From positions 23,764,629 to 23,828,628 of the forward strand of contig CP137675.1 in the NCBI GenBank assembly GCA_037976565.1: a stretch of 64,000 bases of DNA, read 5' to 3'. The first letter of the stretch is position 1; each line of letters starts with the position of its first letter. The notes under the pieces are model-generated. The model made no database searches, had not been told where the DNA came from, and saw only the letters and a list, made by a program, of their open reading frames with translations. Position numbers and translations under genes: made by a program. Source of the stretch: Mesocentrotus franciscanus (lineage: Eukaryota; Echinodermata; Echinoidea; Camarodonta; Strongylocentrotidae). Shown one piece after another: positions 36,701 to 42,213 of this stretch.

Positions 36701-38686
36701 ATACATTTTTCAAATTTAACATGGACAACTAGAATACGATCGAAACAAAATCAGACTAAATTTATCAATTTTCTTCAACACTCTGGGATGATTTTTTTTT
36801 TGCAGTATCGGAGAGCGTGAAAGGAATGAACTGAAGGAGAATGTTAAAGATCTTCGATTCCAAACATACAAACAAGAACATCTAATCAAGAAACTCAGAT
36901 ACCAGCTCTCCGAGTAAGTATTACATTAAAAAAAAACATTCTGAATAAAAGGACACAAACCAGCGACATGATATTTCTATCAGTACGCCAGGGGAGTGTT
37001 TCACAAAGACTAATATCGACTTTAAGTTGGACTTAACTATGGCAGGCCATTCATGCCACTGGTTGCTCTCACCATTGTGATCTTTAGATACTATTTTTTT
37101 TCGTTCAATAATTAATTATCAAAAGAATCAGAGATATAAATTCTGTAGATTTGTGACCATGACTTGTACGTCCCTTGAGAGGCCAATGCCAGTAAATGGT
37201 GAGAAAAAACAGTGGCATGAACGGCCTGCCATAGTAAAGTCCAACTGAAAGTCGATCTTAGTCTTTGTGAAACACTCCCCAGTATTTCAAACAATTGTCT
37301 AAAGGGAGTGGTTAAAACAAAGGAAAGGAATTATTAGTGTGTTCAGAGAGAGTTATTTGCTTCTAATTATTCTTTGGTTGTTAGTGAAAACGCACTGAAC
37401 AGAAAATGGAAGAAAAAAATTAGCCACACCCCTGCCTAGAAAAGATACATCTCTTTGCGTTTTGGATGATCATGATGTGTCGAACATTAGAAGAGATGGA
37501 TAATTTGTAAAGCCTTTCAAAAAGCTTTAGAAATTTAATAGTATTTTTGAAAAACTTGAAATTGACAAAAGTGTAAAAAAGGAAGTGTTTTACAAAGGAT
37601 TGGATATAATGATATACATACTCACAGATTGCATATTATAAAATTGTGTCCGTCTAGTAATTTAATTCATCATAACTTGTTATGATGTTATATGTTATAA
37701 TATCCCTAACTCGTATTTACTTTCGTTTTCAGATTTCACGAGTTCATGTTAGAGAAAAGGGACACTATGTTTACTGACATGCCTTATGTCGACCGAGCCG
37801 TGGTCATGCGAATCTACTCCGATGTCGAGCTGAATACCATTGACATCGCTGACCTTTCCTTCTTACCTGACGCCCAGGTAGATGATGACGAGGATGAGAT
37901 CGGGAAGGGTGCGTTCGGGAAGGTGTTCCTTAGGCAGTACAAAGGCGAGGCCGTCGCCGTCAAGGTACCGTACGTAAGCGAACGGGTGAAAGAGGAGGAT
38001 ACCGAGAAACGGATGATGCGAATCAAGGCCAACCATGCTCGTACGACCATGGAAGCCTTAGTCCACCTCACACTCGCTGACCACCCTTCTTTCCCGAAGA
38101 CATTCGGTGTCGTTGACATTGACGGTGCTCCTTCCCTCGTCCTCGAGTTCCTTGGCGACAAGGAAACCGGTGCGGTCTTCTCCTCAGCCAGGCCATAAAA
38201 CACCCTAGTCCGTCACTCACTCAGAGAGATTGGTTTGGCATCATCACAGACATCGTCAACGGAATACAGGTCCTGCATGCTAAAGGTCTCCTGCATAACG
38301 ACCTGAAACCCAACAACGTTCTCTTGCAGTGGAACTACAGCGATAAGAGATGGCACGCTTTCATCATCGATATGGGCAAAGTATCCACCCAGACCATACC
38401 TCTCAAGCACCGCCACATGCCTGAAGCTGATCGAGAGGAGTACAAAGATGGCACCATGTACCAACATCTGGCTCCAGAATACATGTTAGACCAACAACCA
38501 ATGTCTGTTCAAACTGACATCTACTCCGTGGGAAAGATGCTTGGTCGGATCGAGGGGAAAGTGGTGAAGAGTCGAATCCTGAGAGAGCTGGTGGCTGAGA
38601 TGACCAACGTCAAACCTCGTCTTCGTCCATCCTGGAAACATATTGGGAAGGCCGTCGCCAAAGCCCAGAAGAAATGCCCGTCATGA
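2053..38686 (+). CDS. Giant coiled-coil protein kinase-like gene, about 48 coding exons, frameshifted in last exon
   Basis: Joined exons give about 2,160 residues: N-terminal region, a long coiled coil, then a C-terminal kinase domain. Start: ATG at 2053 directly after a splice acceptor (TTTTGTTTTAG|A ATG). Every internal junction has GT-AG, most exons end CAG/AAG|GTA, and phases agree throughout: exon 1 ends in phase 1, exons from 4260 to 35327 are phase 0-0, and the last two introns are phase 2. By family knowledge the tail would be a Ser/Thr- or Tyr-like kinase and the coiled coil would mediate oligomerisation or scaffolding. No signal peptide or membrane segment is seen, so a cytoplasmic protein is likely. 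Partner and substrate cannot be deduced. The one defect in the model is a one-base frame break in the kinase exon (38,160-38,195), which could be a sequencing error or a disabling mutation. I do not recognise a named orthologue. Confidence 0.85.
2330..2430. repeat. (GA)n microsatellite
   Basis: Purine-rich GA/GGA run in the intron after the first coding exon. The long open frame on the minus strand across it is low-complexity and not a gene. Confidence 0.85.
3271..3677. mobile_element. hAT-like non-autonomous element relic with internal 70-bp repeats
   Basis: The right end (about 3630-3677) matches the right end of the hAT-type element at 51,704-51,984 (GCCGCCGGCTGGATCCGCCC). A possible degenerate left end is CACGGGGGGTCCA at 3271. 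Inside are four head-to-tail copies of a unit of about 70 bp starting CGCTTATTCACCGGCTGG, at 3383, 3454, 3521 and 3593. No target duplication is recognisable. Confidence 0.5.
3955..4235. repeat. (CT)n pyrimidine tract
   Basis: About 280 bp of CTCT with TCTGTCTG variation directly before the acceptor of exon 4260. It may serve as an extended polypyrimidine tract. Open frames across it are Leu/Ser strings. Confidence 0.85.
4434..4625 (+). mobile_element. 3' end of an L2/CR1-type LINE
   Basis: Reads WNDLPLSIRQSSSVITFRKA and then a short tail to a stop, the typical C-terminal end of CR1/L2/Jockey reverse transcriptases. An AAGCGCTTTGGGCCTCATGG 3' UTR hairpin-like segment and an (AAT)n tail follow. 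Only the last approximately 190 bp remain, as expected for 5' truncation. Confidence 0.7.
5015..5205. repeat. (AAG/AGG)n trinucleotide tract
   Basis: Continuous AAG and GGA triplets in the intron after exon 4747-4887. The minus-strand frame reads as poly-Leu and is rejected as a gene. Confidence 0.9.
5930..6080. repeat. (GA)n microsatellite
   Basis: Purine-rich GAGA/GACAGA run just upstream of exon 6156. A shorter similar run is at 7210-7250, and a (TA)n tract is at 7925-7965. Confidence 0.85.
6470..6600 (+). mobile_element. LINE 3' UTR/tail remnant
   Basis: A short segment ending AATAAAACGAACTGAATTG followed by GAATTGAA-type tail repeats, as seen at LINE 3' ends elsewhere in the window. 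A comparable tail occurs at 8085-8120 (CATCAAATTAAATCAAACG). No coding part is left. Confidence 0.35.
7445..12466 (+). CDS. Kinase gene, coiled-coil exons 8-15 (mostly 35-residue units)
   Basis: Exons: 7445-7549, 9284-9388, 10221-10325, 10472-10573, 10946-11020, 11282-11386, 11848-11952, 12371-12466. Five of the eight are exactly 105 nt, that is 35 residues or five heptads. The translated text is rich in Lys, Glu, Leu and Gln with hydrophobics at heptad spacing (e.g. RIVELQNELDDLQTKNLDL from exon 8), typical of a parallel coiled-coil rod. The acceptor of 12371 (AATTTAAAG) is weaker than the others. A short spliceable-looking segment at 12,095 (CACAG|GCGAG) was not added because it has no clear partner donor. 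Confidence 0.8.
8570..8710 (-). mobile_element. LINE 3' tail remnant, minus strand
   Basis: Tandem CAAGTTT units (AAACTTG on the minus strand) at the border of an AT-rich stretch. This resembles the tandem-tail signature of RTE/CR1-type LINE ends. No protein-coding part was identified. Confidence 0.3.
8925..8976. repeat. (GATA)n microsatellite
   Basis: A run of GATA with periodic AGATAA interruptions. Confidence 0.9.
9780..9925. repeat. Degenerate TTAGGG-like repeat tract
   Basis: Contains TTTAGGGTTAGAGTTAG and TTAGGGTTAGGGTTAGAG separated by degenerate text. A reverse-oriented degenerate counterpart (CTAAACC, TAAACCCAATCG) occurs near 10,735-10,790. This is internal and not a telomere. Confidence 0.6.
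9957..10135 (+). mobile_element. tRNA-SINE body fragment
   Basis: Shares the body block ATGTCCTTTGGCAAGGCATT and CTACATTTG with the other SINEs here, and ends in AAGCGCC and ATTATTA tail text. The tRNA-like head is missing. Confidence 0.55.
12718..12905. repeat. GGACAATTACCCCC minisatellite
   Basis: About ten degenerate units of roughly 14-18 bp (GACAATTACCCCC, GGACATTTACCC, AAAATTACCCCCTA). GC-rich, in contrast to its AT-rich surroundings, and in the intron before exon 12981. Confidence 0.8.
12981..16499 (+). CDS. Kinase gene, A/B exon-pair array (exons 16-21)
   Basis: Alternating 105-nt (A) and 84-nt (B) exons: A 12981-13085, B 13617-13700, A 15212-15316, B 15733-15816, A 16113-16217, B 16416-16499. 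A exons share the pattern DRLSQL...VADL.SQKNEADSDNQ; B exons share RLSDVISQ...L.S.KEQL...S. A plus B is 63 residues, nine heptads. Introns after the A exons at 12981 and 15212 are still similar around a CTATTAAC.ATCTTTTACA stretch, so the duplication included intron DNA. A fourth B copy at 14503 has lost its donor (listed separately). Confidence 0.85.
13917..14388 (+). mobile_element. MITE-like element with internal duplication and DR1 motifs
   Basis: Begins CCCCTCGCCGACGAAGTCGG and ends GCGAGGGGATGCTACGC...TTTTCTAG, with a (CCGT)n stretch near its left end. An internal unit of about 155 bp is repeated twice (from about 13,992 and 14,149). Each unit carries direct AGGTCA repeats: AGGTCAAAGGTCAAAGGTCA at 14,099-14,118 and a one-base variant at 14,256-14,275. 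No protein is encoded. It sits where the missing A exon of the A/B array would be. Confidence 0.65.
14503..14592 (+). pseudogene. Decayed B-type exon without splice donor
   Basis: After a normal acceptor (ACTTTTTAG|CGT) the segment reads RLSDVISQQTADMKQLMSKK and so matches the functional B exons at 13617, 15733 and 16416. Where those end in ATG|GT, AAG|GT or GAG|GT, this copy reads AGG|TTC, has no GT, and runs into TGA at 14590-14592. Its expected A partner should lie between 13.7 and 14.5 kb, but that interval is largely a mobile element (13,917-14,388). It is either a dead duplicate or, less likely, an alternative terminal exon that would give a kinase-less protein. Confidence 0.75.
17013..17054 (+). 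pseudogene. Vestigial exon remnant with in-frame stops
   Basis: TTCAACAG acceptor, 42 nt in phase 0, then a GTAAAC donor. The translation starts IEETE and then meets TAA and TAATAG stops. The size is a heptad multiple (14 codons) and both splice sites look usable, so this resembles a dead unit of the surrounding array. The evidence is short. Confidence 0.35.
17155..20527 (+). CDS. Kinase gene, coiled-coil exons 22-26
   Basis: Exons: 17155-17280 (42 codons), 17660-17785 (42), 18223-18321 (33), 19855-19983 (43), 20423-20527 (35). The recurring ending Q(L/V)..A...YQ or L.EAR...Q precedes CAG|GT, e.g. SAQLESAGQKYQ and SRQLEEARQNCQ, showing that these exons also derive from one ancestral unit. 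All are phase 0-0. The long intron 18322-19854 carries a minisatellite and a TTAA-flanked transposon. Confidence 0.8.
17581..17613 (+). pseudogene. Second vestigial coiled-coil exon remnant
   Basis: An AAATAG acceptor is followed by ESEKENQTLKK and then TAA/TGA stops, with no donor. Only 47 bp before the live exon 17660. Composition matches the neighbouring coiled-coil exons. The length is too short for certainty. Confidence 0.3.
18925..19850. repeat. About 135-bp minisatellite, four copies, interrupted by a transposon
   Basis: Unit landmarks: CCACTCATGTAAATTTTGAG, TGTTGTACTGCTAAATTTTA, CATCTTGAAGCCTTCTGACT and CTTAAATCTTTCTAAACAC. Copies begin near 18,938, 19,066, 19,600 and 19,737; the second is split by the element at 19,123-19,515. 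Lies in the long intron before exon 19855. Confidence 0.85.
19123..19515. mobile_element. TTAA-flanked MITE, copy 1
   Basis: Ends are inverted: TTAAAGGTAAAGACCAGTTT at the left and AACTGGTCTTTATCTTTAA at the right. It interrupts a minisatellite unit that reads CTAAATTTTAAGACATC when intact, so TTAA is duplicated at the flanks. A second, reverse-oriented copy is at 35,499-35,908. TTAA targeting is known for piggyBac-type elements, but the terminal sequence is not the usual CCC, so the family is left open. Confidence 0.8.
20979..28865 (+). CDS. Kinase gene, four-exon-cycle block (exons 27-38)
   Basis: Exons: 20979-21095 (39 codons), 21626-21754 (43), 22360-22476 (39), 23500-23625 (42), 24472-24588 (39), 24855-24983 (43), 25460-25576 (39), 26349-26474 (42), 27395-27511 (39), 27796-27921 (42), 28367-28483 (39), 28737-28865 (43). 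The 39-43-39-42 size cycle appears twice in full and then in part. Within a position the proteins match: the 42s carry SRPAEI.GATKKLEEQI and LEEKLQ.AEKER, and the third-position 39s carry EKEKAN.LKQLED. Introns before 20979 and 24472 also share text (GCAAAGA.TTTCAAGAAATC), as do those before 25460 and 28367 (TTTGCATTTCTCC-like), so genomic blocks with introns were duplicated. Confidence 0.85.
21780..22120 (+). mobile_element. tRNA-derived SINE
   Basis: The head has an A box TGGTCTAGTGG and a B box like GATTCGAGTCC at tRNA spacing, followed by the shared SINE body (TGTCCCTTTGGCAAGATATT), GCGCTATAAAACTATC, and a TTA-rich tail. Inserted in the intron after exon 21626-21754. Confidence 0.8.
22635..22790 (+). 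mobile_element. LINE 3' coding remnant
   Basis: Translates, with one break, to AELWNKKMPESFKN, CATVDK and TRLKTF, matching the end of L2/CR1 reverse transcriptases. Short and decayed. Confidence 0.45.
22905..23178 (-). mobile_element. tRNA-derived SINE, minus strand
   Basis: On the minus strand: A box TGGTCCAGCGG, B box CTTCGAGTCCC, body GCAACACATTAATATGCATT and CACCCAGGTGAAGCTACCGG, then an AT-rich tail. In the intron before exon 23500. Confidence 0.75.
24130..24375 (+). mobile_element. tRNA-derived SINE
   Basis: Perfect B box GGTTCGAATCC with a degenerate A box, then the shared body CATCCTTTGGCAGGATATTG and CATTTGCCAC. Ends near TTATATGATAATA. In the intron before exon 24472. Confidence 0.75.
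25690..25815. repeat. About 50-bp minisatellite, three copies
   Basis: The unit CCCGCCTACCAGTCAATAGT followed by CTTTTAAAAAGTGCCC occurs three times with minor change. Located in the intron after exon 25460. Confidence 0.8.
26047..26201. mobile_element. Short foldback/MITE
   Basis: Both ends carry GATATAATGACTGC in inverted orientation, with TTTATAGGCT and CATCACCCC blocks also inverted. The centre is the palindrome-like CCCCTCGGCACGCCTCGGGG. Nearly the whole 155 bp can form a hairpin. Confidence 0.7.
26673..26963. mobile_element. MITE family M1, copy 1
   Basis: Inverted ends GGGGGGTGTTTCACAAAGAC continuing CGACTTTAAGTTGGACTTAA at both termini. Inside, GGCCGTTCATGCCA and CATTTACTGGCATTGG text is also inverted. 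Other copies are at 36,991-37,280 and 57,587-57,866. Flanking CCTGG on both sides may be the target duplication. No coding capacity. Confidence 0.85.
29252..36913 (+). CDS. Kinase gene, distal coiled-coil and linker exons 39-47
   Basis: Exons: 29252-29377 (42 codons), 30000-30104 (35), 30787-30912 (42), 31567-31671 (35), 32410-32535 (42), 33978-34268 (97), 35151-35327 (59), 36289-36341 (53 nt, ends phase 2), 36806-36913 (phase 2 to 2). The first five alternate 42 and 35 codons. Exon 33978 is the longest rod exon (291 nt), with repeats of the form E.K.AEAET..K...E. Exon 35151 is less regular and contains Cys and Leu-rich text (LTITDLCQSLDDM), so it may be a globular hinge. The donor of exon 31567 (GTCTGA) is weaker than the rest. 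The 32.5-33.9 kb intron holds a SINE and a MITE. Confidence 0.8.
30672..30703. repeat. (CA)n microsatellite
   Basis: About 16 CA units in the intron before exon 30787. Confidence 0.95.
30969..31190 (+). mobile_element. tRNA-derived SINE
   Basis: A box TGGCTCAGTGG and a near-consensus B box GGTCCGAAACC at tRNA spacing. The body differs from the other copies (TTAGTAAGGCATTAATCCTC) and ends in CAAACCAAATCAAACG. Likely a related but distinct subfamily. Confidence 0.7.
31840..32130. repeat. Pyrimidine-rich CT/CTGT tract
   Basis: Low-complexity CTCT/TCTGTCTG sequence in the intron after exon 31567. Six-frame open frames here are compositional artefacts. Confidence 0.85.
32720..32905 (+). mobile_element. 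LINE 3' end remnant
   Basis: Reads GLWYGIGYHVN and stop, with FKRH-like text after a frameshift, then a 3' segment ending ATATAGCGCTTTAGAA, similar to L2/CR1 ends. Heavily decayed. Confidence 0.4.
32956..33114. mobile_element. Palindromic MITE with nested hairpins
   Basis: Inverted ends GGGCCCCGTTACACAAAACT at the left versus a matching right end (AAAGGGGCCC). The arms contain TTACCATTGATGGTAA, itself a near palindrome, and meet around CCATGGAAACC and GTTACCATGGTAGTTGCC. About 159 bp, non-coding. Confidence 0.8.
33736..33905 (+). mobile_element. tRNA-derived SINE
   Basis: B box GGTTCGAATCT and body ACGTCCTTTGGCAAGACATT and CATCTGCCACTCTCCACCCA. Ends about 70 bp before exon 33978, close to its branch region. 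Confidence 0.75.
35499..35908. mobile_element. TTAA-flanked MITE, copy 2 (reverse orientation)
   Basis: Reverse-complement relative of 19,123-19,515 with ends TTAAAGATAAAGACCAGTTC and GGTCTTTACCTTTAA. It is about 17 bp longer, with small insertions inside. The open frame across it on either strand is present only because the element is AT-rich; no transposase motif is seen. Confidence 0.8.
36991..37280. mobile_element. MITE family M1, copy 2
   Basis: Same inverted ends as 26,673-26,963, with small differences (GGGGAGTGTTTCACAAAG). In the intron before the kinase exon. Confidence 0.85.
37733..38686 (+). CDS. Kinase gene, last exon: complete kinase-like domain with frameshift
   Basis: One 954-nt exon covers the whole domain. 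Visible elements: glycine loop GKGAFGKV (37,902-37,925), VAIK-type lysine (codon 37,962), catalytic loop HNDLKPNNV (His codon 38,294), DMGK at the DFG position (Asp codon 38,369), APE (38,471), the DIYSVG Asp, and an RLRPSW Arg. Catalytic Lys, Asp, Asn and metal Asp are present, so activity is plausible. The HRD Arg is replaced by Asn (non-RD type) and DFG Phe by Met. The frame breaks: upstream text ends at a TAA (38,196-38,198), and the C-lobe continues one base out of phase from about 38,165, so one base seems missing. An acidic segment (DDDEDE) precedes the glycine loop. The stop is TGA at 38,684. Confidence 0.85.
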
Positions 38687-40100
38687 TCCAGTGCTCTGAT
38701 ATATTGAAAAAATTGTATTTGTAGTGTAAGGTAGCTAATATAAATTAATCATGCATTTGGAAGGAATTTTTGCCGATATATTCAGGCCTTCACATCTCAA
38801 TTGCAGAATTCAAGCATAAAAATGAAGTTGTCTTTGAACGAGGCATTTCAGGGCAAGTTGACACCAACAACTTCAGAGGGCACTGTTCACAATATTCTAA
38901 GTAATTGATGAAAGAGAAATGAAGAAATGATTATAAGAAGGGTTTGGGTTTCGGATGAAATCAACTTGTATGGTGTTATGAAATAGAAAATAGGGAAAGC
39001 ATATGGTCACATGATTTATTGAGAGTGATCTATCAATGTTTTTAGTACCGTAGAGATTCAAATCCTAAGTTAACCAGACTTTTGACTCTGTCTGCCCTCG
39101 AGGCCAGATGACAAAGCTGGGGAGCTTGAGAGCTTGAATTTTCAGGCGGGAAGGATATTGGTAGATCACGTGACCAGATGGTTCTAGACACGACGAAGGA
39201 AGACCCTATGGACTTCATTATCGTGCCGGAACACTGGAAAGGTCGATACAAAATGAATAATGCTACATTAGGAAACGACAAGTCAAAATGAAAACCAGAC
39301 AAAGCTGTAAATCGATTTGATTAACCGTTTGACAAAAAGGTCAAAATATTAGCCAATATGTTGCTCTAAATACCGAACCAAAACAAAAGGTGTATCCCTG
39401 AACGAGATCGGTGGCAAACTTTGCCGATGATAGGGCAAGAAGAATTATATTGATCAGCTATTTCGAGCTATTTCGACTGCATTATTTGATATGCCAATAT
39501 TATGTATTTGATATAGGCCGATTTTATGTTTTTATGTGACGAAATGTTATTTACGTATGATGTTGAGTTTATCTTTGGAATGATATTAGAAATGACTTTG
39601 GAAAGTTGACAGAACAGAGTAATGGCCAGAGAATGAATGATAGAGATAGTAAGAAGCTAAATGAACAGTTTGAAAAGCGTCTGATCACACTAATTATTGA
39701 GTGATTTTATCAAGTCCTTTAGTACTGCAGGAACCCACACCTCAAGCCACTTGACTGTTTGGTCCTTACAGACATCCAGAAATCTTAAAAGGAGTGGTTA
39801 GAATTCAACATCTTTCTTCGTTTGGAGTGTTTTCTGCGATTAAGTCTGTTTGTGATCCTGGTCGGAAGGATTGCTTGGGGTAGTGGATTTCAGGTGGGAA
39901 GGGAGTTGGTAGGTCACGTGATCGACGGTTCTGACCTGAAAGGTCGACAAAGGTCCTTTTGCTTCAGAACACGATTGTAAAGACGAAAGTTAAGATAGGC
40001 AGGAGCCAACGAGACTGAAAAGCTCAAGGAAATGTTTTAAGAAAAGCTTTTAAGGAATACATGATGATTTGAGATGTAAATAAAATTATTTATTCTATTC
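38687..40100 (+). other. 3' UTR of the kinase gene with poly(A) signal
   Basis: No further coding is seen. A consensus AATAAA lies at 40,079-40,084, giving a 3' UTR near 1.4 kb. Two similar segments of about 47 bp occur within it (39,141-39,186 and 39,889-39,937: TTCAGG.GGGAAGG, then GGTAG.TCACGTGA). The true cleavage site needs transcript data. Confidence 0.5.
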
Positions 40101-40209
40101 TACACACGTGCGTTTTGTTTCGTGGTACTACTTGTATAGGGGTTGAAACGAAAATATATTGTAGAATTGACAGGATGCTGATGGACAGATTATTTGAAGG
40201 GAGAAGAGA

Positions 40210-40345
40210 AAGGGCAGATAAGATGAGTAAGAGAGAGAGAGAGAGAGAGAGATTGAGTGGGGAAGACAGAAAGAGAAAAAGAGGTGGAGGGAGGGAGAGT
40301 GAAAATGAAAGAGAGGGAGAGAGAGAGAGAGAGAGGGACAGCTTT
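40210..40345. repeat. (GA)n microsatellite
   Basis: Purine-rich GA/GGA run just after the kinase gene 3' end. The frames across it are not genes. Confidence 0.85.
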
Positions 40346-40689
40346 ATTGATTACGTCTATACCAAGAAGCATAACTTTTGATCAAATTACACATAGTAAT
40401 ATACATGACTTGTATACAAAACAAAAATCATGAAATTAATTTTCATCATTTCAAGTCAATTATAATCTTATATATACTATAAACTATATAATATACACAA
40501 CCAGGCCTAAAACAATCCACGAAAGACATCACAAGATTTGAAAATAATAACGGTCCAATTTCATTATATTTGACAAAGAGTTGCTATGTAATTTATGTAT
40601 ACTATTAAGAGGTATGTCGCAGTAACATATTGGTAAGGAAATTATACAATTATGTTTCTTGCGATTTGCTCCGTTGAGTGCAATTAGTA

Positions 40690-41670
40690 CGGGAGCCAGG
40701 GGGGTCAACCTAGCTGGAAAGGAAACCAATTATCATGTGCACAGATGTAAAGATCGCATATCTCCATATAACAAATCGACCGTCTGGCATGTTCTAAGTG
40801 GTGGGTGTGGCCAAGGGGAGCCCCCTCCCCCCAAAAGCTGCCCTTTTGACGACAAATTAGTATAGGAAACCTTGAACCACCATGAGTTTGGTGTCATATG
40901 AAAGAGAATTAAATTATCTACATTTTGATACCTATTTCAACGAAATTAGGATTAATTTACATAGCAAATTTAAGTTAAAAACATGATTTTTGGTGATTTT
41001 TATCGAAATATTGAATTTTATCAAAAAAGATTATTTTTCATATATCAAAATTGGAAAGGTGCATTTTTTCATAACTTTCCAGGAATTTGCTTATGTACAA
41101 TGAAAATATCCTGTGTGAGGGAGAGGCTTATATATTTTTTCAATAAAAAGTTATAGCAATCCAAAGTCATTGATTTGATTTCCACAAAACAACATTTTTG
41201 CCCACATGTGTATTAACTGTATGCATATACGTGCATTAGTGTATTAAGGACCTATTTGGTGTGTTTACATCGAGTTTTAAAGATAACTTTTAACTAAAAC
41301 CTCTTATCACCATGTATTTGGTGTCAAAAGATGTATAATTAAAATACCGTCATCCTGATATCAATTTCAATGAGTGATGTAGTGTGTGAAATTTCGTTGA
41401 AAGAGGTATCAAAATGTAGATAATTTAATTTTCTTTCATATGACACCAAACTCATGGTAGTTCAAGGTTTCCTTACAATATTATTTATAAAATACTAATT
41501 TGTCGTCAAAAGGGCCGCTTTTTTGGGGAGGGGGCTCCCCTTGGCCACACCCACCACTTAGAACGTGCCAGACGGTCGATTTGTTATATGGAGCTATGTG
41601 ATCTTTACATCTGTGCACATAATAATTGGTTTCCTTTCCAGCTAGGTTGACCCCCCCCCCTGGCTCCCGG
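40690..41670. mobile_element. Foldback element, about 1 kb, with 260-280 bp arms
   Basis: The left arm (40,690-40,950) begins CGGGAGCCAGGGGGGTCAAC and the right arm (about 41,392-41,670) is its inverse, ending GACCCCCCCCCCTGGCTCCC. Conserved blocks in both arms include GGTGGGTGTGGCCAAGGGGA, GACGACAAATTAGTA and ACCATGAGTTTGGTGTCATA. The centre of about 440 bp is AT-rich and non-coding. It lies between the convergent kinase and PLA2 genes. No clear target duplication. Confidence 0.85.
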
Positions 41671-42213
41671 ACTAAATTCGAAAAACTGTAGTATGTTTGT
41701 AAGAGTTTTATATTCTTCGATTTTAAAATACCAAATAAATCTTTAATTATAGTTCAATTCAATATTACAACAAACATAATAACGTCAGTAAACATGATAA
41801 AGCATTGCACATATTCTGAAATTTAAAGTAAATAAATATATCATAATGATAATTGAATTCTCTCATTTATTCTAGATCATTAAATATGTTTTTAAAGCAG
41901 TCATTTAAATTTCGTATTTCTACGCACATCAATGCAGAGTAATTCCTCCTTTCATACATGGTAAAGCACATTTCGTGATAAGACAATTACTGTACACTAA
42001 TCGGCAAAGAAAGACTAGCAATCATGGGTTTTGAGAATCAATGTTCTTTAGCAGTTGTTATGATTTAAAATTATCTGAATAAAAAAGATATCAACATTAG
42101 TTTTAATATAAGGTTTTTTTAATATAGAAATGGAGATGCTGCTAAGTGCACGTCAAAGCTAGGGCTTCAAATGTGAATTTTTTGTACAATGAATAGGCTA
42201 CCATGTCGATTAT
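41671..42213. other. Intergenic/3' UTR stretch, nothing further seen
   Basis: AT-rich sequence between the foldback element and the PLA2 copy 1 stop codon. The last part (GAATAGGCTACCATGTCGAT) is conserved with the sequence next to copy 2's stop and is presumably 3' UTR. No coding signal. Confidence 0.5.

Noticed and set aside
38165..38190. A tiny intron (GTCTTCTCCTCAG) explaining the kinase frame break
   Set aside because: Thirteen bases is far too short to splice, and its removal does not restore the C-lobe frame.
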